Shown piece after piece: positions 58,742 to 64,000 of a DNA stretch of 64,000 nt; positions within the stretch are counted from its first letter, which is position 1; every line of letters begins with the position of its first letter. Below the pieces are notes generated by a model, which searched no databases, was not told the origin of the DNA, and saw only the letters and a program-made list of their open reading frames with translations. The DNA is from Aselliscus stoliczkanus (taxonomy: Eukaryota > Chordata > Mammalia > Chiroptera > Hipposideridae), in assembly GCA_033961575.1 (NCBI GenBank), contig CM066732.1:69602687-69666686 (forward strand), in the 5' to 3' direction. A program made the translations under genes and the position numbers.

Positions 58742-59440
58742 ACAGAGTGACATCAGAAACATAGTGGCATGATGGGTCCCACCTGATCTTTCCCCTTGAA
58801 GTTACCAAGGATTCAACCAAGGACTCCCCACACAGTACACAAACACTCATGGGAGACACGCGTGTTGAAGCATCTGAAAGTGAGTAATCAGGGTGAACAG
58901 GAGAGAGGGAACGGAGAAGCGCAGACATAGGGGCCATGTGATGCAGTCTGGAACTCACTGTGGTCCCACAAAAAAGGGAGAATTGAGACTGCAGGCACAC
59001 TCTCCGTGGCAGTGAACAATCCTGCCTCAGGGATCAACATATAATACAGCTTAACCCAGCCATCAGGTCAGAGACCTCTGGGCAAAGACCGAATACAAAA
59101 GTGTGACAATTGTGATCTAACAGCCCTCACTGCCAGGCAGAAAACAAAGCATGGAGCCTGGCCACCTGACTCACCCTCCCAGAGCTTGTCTTCCCCACAC
59201 ACCCCCAGTGCTAGCAGCAGGCCCCAGAAAAAATGGTAGCAGTGTTGGATTAAAGAACAGAATACCTACAGCCCTGAGAACTGGAGAGCTAGTTCCTGAG
59301 CAGCATACGTGCACTGCCACTAATTTTAATGATAAGGGAAGAGCTACAGAGGTGAAGTAGCTATGGTCTGGCAGTTGCCCCTACTCAGAGGAGAACAAAT
59401 CCACAAACACACCAGTGGTTTCTCCCAGCCCATCCACTGT
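58742..59440. other. GC-richer foreign segment inside L1 ORF2
   Basis: On the left L1 ORF2 stops at AAAAAATTCCCAACAGAG; on the right it resumes at CCTTCTCAAACTATTTCAAA. About 700 bp in between have no similarity to L1 ORF2 that I can see and a higher GC content. In a typical L1 these flanks lie only some 100-150 bp apart. The content (CAGGTCAGAGACCTCTGGGC, CCAGAGCTTGTCTTCCCC) might come from the 5' UTR of a different L1 subfamily, but this is not established. The 69-codon frame at 59151-59360 has no known motif. Confidence 0.6.
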
Positions 59441-60310
59441 CCTTCTCAAACTATTTCAAAAACTCAAAAAGGAGGGAAGTCTTTCAAGCTCATTTTATGA
59501 GACAACAATTATCCTAATTCAAAAACCAGAAAAGACATTACAAAAATGAAAATTATTGAACCGATAATGAACTGTCAAAAAGATAAATTAAGAAAACAGT
59601 CACATTAAGAATTCCATTAACAAACAAACAAACAAAAAACCTAGGAATATGTTTAACCAAGAAGGTAAAAGATCTGTACTTGGAAAACTATAAGACACTG
59701 AAAAAAGAAACTGAAGATACAAATCAATGAAAACTTATACCATGCTTTTGATAGGAAGGATTAACATTGTTAAAATGTCCATACTACCCAAAGCAATCTA
59801 TAGATTCAATGCAATCCCTATCAAAATACCAAAGGCAATTTTCACAGAATAAAACAAATAATCTTAAAATTTATATGGAACCACAAGACCCCAAATAACC
59901 ACAGCAACTTTGAGAAAGAACAAAATTGGAGGTATCACACTACCTGATATAAAACTATAATACATGGCTATCGTAATCAAAACAGCACAGTACTGATATC
60001 AAAACAGACACATAGATCAATGGAACAGAATAGGGAGCCCAGAAATAAACCCACACCTGTATGGCCATTTAATCTATGACAAAGGAAGCAAGAATATGCA
60101 ATGGGGTAAAGATAATCTATTCAATAAATGGTGTTGGGAAAACTGCACACATACATGCAAAAACTGAAACTGGATCACCTTCTAACTCCATATACAAGAA
60201 TAAATCAAAATGGATTAATAACTTAAATATAAGACTGAAACCATAAAACTCCCAGAAGAAAACACAGACAGTAAACTCTCTAACATTGCTCTTAATAATA
60301 TTTTTTTATG

Positions 60311-60413
60311 GGCCAGCCAAGTGGTGCAGTGGTTAAGAGCTGGCTTGGAACGCCAGCAGCCCTGGTTCGGATCCCACATATGAGGGCCATATGAGGGCCC
60401 TCTTAAAAAATAA
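60311..60413 (+). mobile_element. Short SINE (GGCCAGCC head)
   Basis: It has GGCCAGCCAAGTGGTGCAG, B box GGTTCGGATCCC, a duplicated CATATGAGGGCC and CCTC plus A tail. The perfect 18-bp target duplication TAATAATATTTTTTTATG is at 60293-60310 and 60414-60431. It is inserted in the L1 and is therefore younger. Confidence 0.93.
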
Positions 60414-61127
60414 TAATAATATTTTTTTATGATATGTCACCCTGGGCAAGGAAAACAAAAGAAAAAATAAATGAATGAGAATGTATCAAACTAAAAATTT
60501 TTGAGCAGCTAAAGAACCCATCAGAAAATCAAAAAGCATCCAGAATGGGAGAAGGTATTTGTCAGATACATTTGATAAGGGGTTAGTAACCAAAATTTAT
60601 AAAGAAGTCATGCAACTTGATACCAAAAAAATCAACAATCCAATTTAAAAATGGGTGGAGGACCCAAATAGACATTTCTCCAAAGAGGACATACACATGG
60701 CCAATAGACATATGAGAAAATGATCAATGTCACTAATCATCAGAGAAATGCAAATTAAAACCATGATGAGATATTACCACACACCTGTCAGAACGGCTAT
60801 CATCAATAAATCAATAAGTTTTGGTGAGGATACCGAGAAAAGGGAACCCTTGTACACTCTTGGACGGAATGCAAACTGGTGCAGCCAGTATGGAAAACAG
60901 TATGCAGGTTTCTCAAAAAATTAAAAATAGAACTACCTTATGATTCAGCAGTTCCACTTCTGGGTATTTATCAGAAGAAATCCAAAACACTAATTCGAAA
61001 TGATATATGTGTCCCTATGTTCATTGCAGCACTGTTTACAGTAGCCAAGATATGGAAGCAACCAAAATGCCCATCAATAGACTATTGGATAAAGAAATGG
61101 TTGCACATAGGTGCAATGGAATATTGA

Positions 61128-62574
61128 AGGAGACAGAATAGATTCTGGGCCTCTGGCCTCTCAAGTCAATGCAAAATTCACTAAACTTCCATCCTTTCTA
61201 GATCTGACTGGAGTATTTAGGGAAATCCCACATTGATAAAGTTGATGTCAAATTTAGACAATACAGTCTCCCATGTTCCAGTTCAACTACCTCATACCAT
61301 TCCTCCTTTCTTGAACCCTTCAATTTTTTTAATTCTCTTTCACCTGACAGCCTCATTTGTAGTGTACTAAAACCAAAACAAGACCGCTGGAGAAATAACA
61401 ACTCATCTTCACCCATAAATGTTATGAACTCACATTTCATACTCTCAATATGCCCTGTTTGCATCCAACCTCTACACTTGAACTATGGCTCCATTCCCTA
61501 TCGCCTGTCAACATAAGGATACTGATCCAGAAATTGCAACCCTTTCTACTGCATTATTATTTCATCCATTTGAATGATTCCTATGAATATAGTAACATGC
61601 TGAGATATGTCCCAGTTTTTAAAAAAAAGAAAATCTATACTTATATGTATCTCTCCACCATACTCACTTTCTTTATAGCCCTTCATACCATAATTCCTCT
61701 AAATTGTATAATACATTCACCAGCTTCATTTTTTTACCTCCAATTTTTTGTTAAACACATTTTAATCAGATATGTGTGTCCAATTCTACTGATATCTTTT
61801 ATTGTCCATGATGACATTCATGTAACCAAATCTAGTGAATAATTTCCAGTCCTTACCATATTCAGCCATGCAGCATTTGCTATACTTGATTATTTTCTCC
61901 TTGCAATATGTGTTTTACCTCACTTTACAGGAGACCATACTTGCTTCATTTATGTATTTCTTCTCATTTATTTTGCTGAATTATTTTCTTCCTAATTAGT
62001 AACTGATAGAATTTCCCTAGACTATGACTTCAGCACTCTGCTTTATTAAAAAAAAAAAAAAAATTCTGGCTTTGTAATCTAACAAAGTTTCTTGCTTTAA
62101 ATACTAATTGTAGACTGAGTTTTTATCAAGCTTATGTTACAGAGGCAATTGTAATATGCTGCTTTAAAGAAAAAAAATGTATGAATGATGGGAAGGGAAG
62201 TCTTCTCACAGAACTTGTCTGCCAAATTCATATTAAGCATCTTCAGTTTTATATTAATAAGCAAATCTAACCTGTGTCTTCTTTAGTATTTTCTAACTCA
62301 GGAAATTGTATCAGTTAGTTTCTTGACCCCAAAATGCCAAAAAGAATTATCTTCGAATTGTCTCTTTCTCTCATAGTCTATATTACCTACCCCTTAGACA
62401 GCCTTGTCTGCTCTACCTGTAAACTATATCCCTAATATAGTTAGTTCTGTATACTTGGTATGCTATTATATTTGGCCAAGCCAACTTACCTCCCACAACA
62501 GTCTACACAATTTATTTTGTTTTATTAGCTGAAAATCAGATCATAACACTTCTTGTTTCAGAATGTCCCATGGG
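61128..62574. other. Spacer, no nameable repeat
   Basis: The 130-codon frame at 61450-61842 is rich in hydrophobic codons from AT-rich sequence and has no domain I recognise, so I treat it as chance. Parts may be old repeats that I cannot name. Confidence 0.35.
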
Positions 62575-63160
62575 TAACTATTACCCTGAGAACAGTGTAT
62601 AAGAACCTACATGATCTGCTCCTTGTGAACACCCTAAAATTATTTTCTATTTATTTTGACTTGCTCATTTTGCTCCATTGACACTGGTCTTCAGCTTCTT
62701 AAAATACCATGCTTTAACTGTCTTAGGACATTATAACTTGCTGTTTCACTGACTGGGAAACTAATGTTCTAGAGTTCCTTTACCTCATTCAGATCTTTGC
62801 TAATTTTCTATGTCTCAGAGAGGCTTTCCCTGACTACTTTATCAGAAGTAAGCATCATTTACCACTCTTAAATCATTCACTCTGCTTTTTGGGCTTCATA
62901 TAATTTATGGCTTTCTAACATGATATTTTATATTAATTTAGTTACTTTTTTTTTTTTTTTTTTGGTTAGCCATTCATGCCACCTGTTGGCAGAGCTCAGC
63001 AGCAGCTCAGCTCTGACCAGGAATCAAACCAGCGACCCTGTTGCTCAGAGCTGGCACTCTTGAGCGAACTCAACCAACTGAGCCACTCGGCCGGCCCTTA
63101 ATTTAGTTACTTTTCTATTGTGCATTGCCCCTCTGAATATAAAGAAATATTCTCTTATCT
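62575..63160 (+). mobile_element. L2-like 3' region split by a SINE
   Basis: GAGAGGCTTTCCCTGACTAC, TCATTTACCACTCTTAAATC and CTTTTTGGGCTTCATATAAT fit the pyrimidine-rich 3' part of an L2 element. The SINE at 62950-63097 interrupts it. The end is poorly defined. Confidence 0.55.
62950..63097 (-). mobile_element. tRNA SINE (GGCCGGCC / VES-like head), reversed
   Basis: On the minus strand it starts GGGCCGGCCGAGTGGCTCAG and TTGGTTGAGTTC. It has the B box GGTTTGATTCC, CTGAGCTGCTGCTGAGC and CCAACAGGTGGCATG, then a long A tail (T run at 62950-62963 on the plus strand). The perfect 17-bp duplication TTAATTTAGTTACTTTT is at 62933-62949 and 63098-63114. Confidence 0.92.
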
Positions 63161-64000
63161 ATTGCTATGTTGCAAATAGTTGAAATAGACACATCATAGC
63201 TTTTTGAGGAAGAAAAAATAAATGTTGTTTGAATGAATAAAAACTCTCTTTCCTGACAGAAAGAGACCTTACAAGTCATGGAAGCAATTCTGATCACATC
63301 GTAATTAATGTTAGATATAATATTTGAAACGTTTTCCATAAACCTCAAGTTAAATGGAGAAAGAGCTTTAATTCAGGTGAGAAAAATCAGATACTGCTGG
63401 CAAAAAATGAACAAATATTTTTATCTACTGTAAAACAGAACACTTATTTTACAAAATGACTTTTAACAGTTTGTAAGCCAAATAATTCTTTGTTACAAAT
63501 AATTATATTTGCTTCATCTGAGCATTCATAGCACACTTTCAAAATGACTAAATTGCTCATTTGCATTCACAAAAAAATTTGATAAGAAGCCACATTCTTT
63601 GTATGACAAATTCTTTGCCCTAAATATCCTATTGCTTTCAAATGAATATATATATATATATATATTCATTTATTTATTTCAAGACAGATCTTGTGATATA
63701 AATTCCCTATTTAGTTTGACATGTTCTTTCATAAATATTCCTGATTCATTATAGTTATTTTCCTTTTTAATATTTTATCAACATGTAGGAGACAGATGTC
63801 AAGATATGAAATTCCTATAAGCTTTATCCTACAGAATCTATAATGCATGCCATTGTTGCCAATAAGGACTATTTAAAATGATGCTGGAATTATTGGAATC
63901 AGAAAAATAAACTTTGTAAAAAAAAATTTGCAAAAGAAAAGCTAAGTCACCATATTTTCATTAACTTTTCTTTCTTTTTCTACTTTTTAAAACTTTTTAG
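63161..64000. other. AT-rich spacer
   Basis: No recognisable gene or repeat except the AT palindrome listed separately. Confidence 0.4.
63640..63671. repeat. 32-bp perfect AT-rich palindrome
   Basis: AAATGAATAT at the left mirrors ATATTCATTT at the right around a (TA)n core, with full base complementarity over 32 bp. Such a sequence can extrude as a hairpin. It probably arose by TA expansion inside a shorter palindrome. Confidence 0.85.

Larger units (their letters stand above)
56120..61127 (+). mobile_element. L1 with ORF1 and ORF2 remnants, a 0.7-kb foreign insert and no 3' UTR
   Basis: Part of the 5' UTR (56120-56560) matches 48220-48500 of the other L1. The ORF1 remnant is at 56640-57355. 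The endonuclease part of ORF2 is at 57430-58740 (TTTAACCCATTGATAACAAT, AAGTGTCTTCTCTGACCACA). Foreign sequence at about 58742-59440 follows, then more ORF2 (TCATTTTATGAGACAACAAT). The RT core has been lost near 59575, where the sequence jumps to CAAAAAGATAAATTAAG. It then runs through the ORF2 C-terminal part to an abrupt stop at TGCAATGGAATATTGAAGG. The 3' UTR and polyA are missing, unlike normal 5'-truncated copies. Confidence 0.82.

Noticed and set aside
61450..61842. 130-codon plus-strand open frame
   Set aside because: It shows no domain, a composition typical of translated AT-rich DNA and no splice or regulatory context.

Overview
The window is repeat-dense, AT-rich mammalian DNA, intergenic or deep-intronic. 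I found no convincing host protein-coding exon, rRNA, tRNA, snRNA or CRISPR array. The longer open frames fall almost entirely inside transposable elements or AT-rich spacer and look like chance or decayed frames. The tRNA-derived SINEs point to a bat. One group starts with a GGCCGGCC head and has a short (~100 bp) and a long (~440 bp) form. The other is VES-like, with AACAACAAGGCTG and CGCATGGGA motifs. These sit with mammal-wide relics (L2, MIR, HAL1, Tigger, ERVL/MLT2) and DNA transposons of mariner type. Family names are from memory of consensus sequences; no database was searched.

Layout. 1-10 kb: AT-rich spacer with five SINEs of the GGCCGGCC group (three clustered at 8.0-9.4 kb), a mariner-type MITE and an L2 3' end. 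10.5-14.1 kb: old L1 pieces in both orientations, then an ancient repeat split by a Tigger-like element and an L1 3' end. 15-22 kb: L1 3' ends, an ERVL-class solo LTR, an old L1 body, and an L1 with an inverted 5' part. 23-31 kb: a broken mariner transposase, a decayed ERVL internal region, and a 1.19-kb solo LTR with a 4-bp target duplication inside an old antisense L1. 31-44 kb: mostly spacer with an L1 3' end, a second MITE, a MIR and three SINEs, one internally deleted.

44-61 kb is an almost continuous pile of LINEs: a HAL1 with two insertions; three younger L1 copies that have each lost internal sequence; an older L1 endonuclease segment split by a long SINE; a 1.6-kb GC-richer block of degenerate ~95-110 bp repeats; and a composite SINE with four tandem tRNA-like heads. 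61-64 kb: spacer, an L2 3' end split by a SINE, and an AT palindrome.

Nothing resembles a working gene system. The value of the window is its nested insertion record and some unusual composite elements: the four-headed SINE, the tandem block fused to an L1 3' half, the foreign 700-bp segment inside an L1, and the solo LTR with promoter and polyA motifs.
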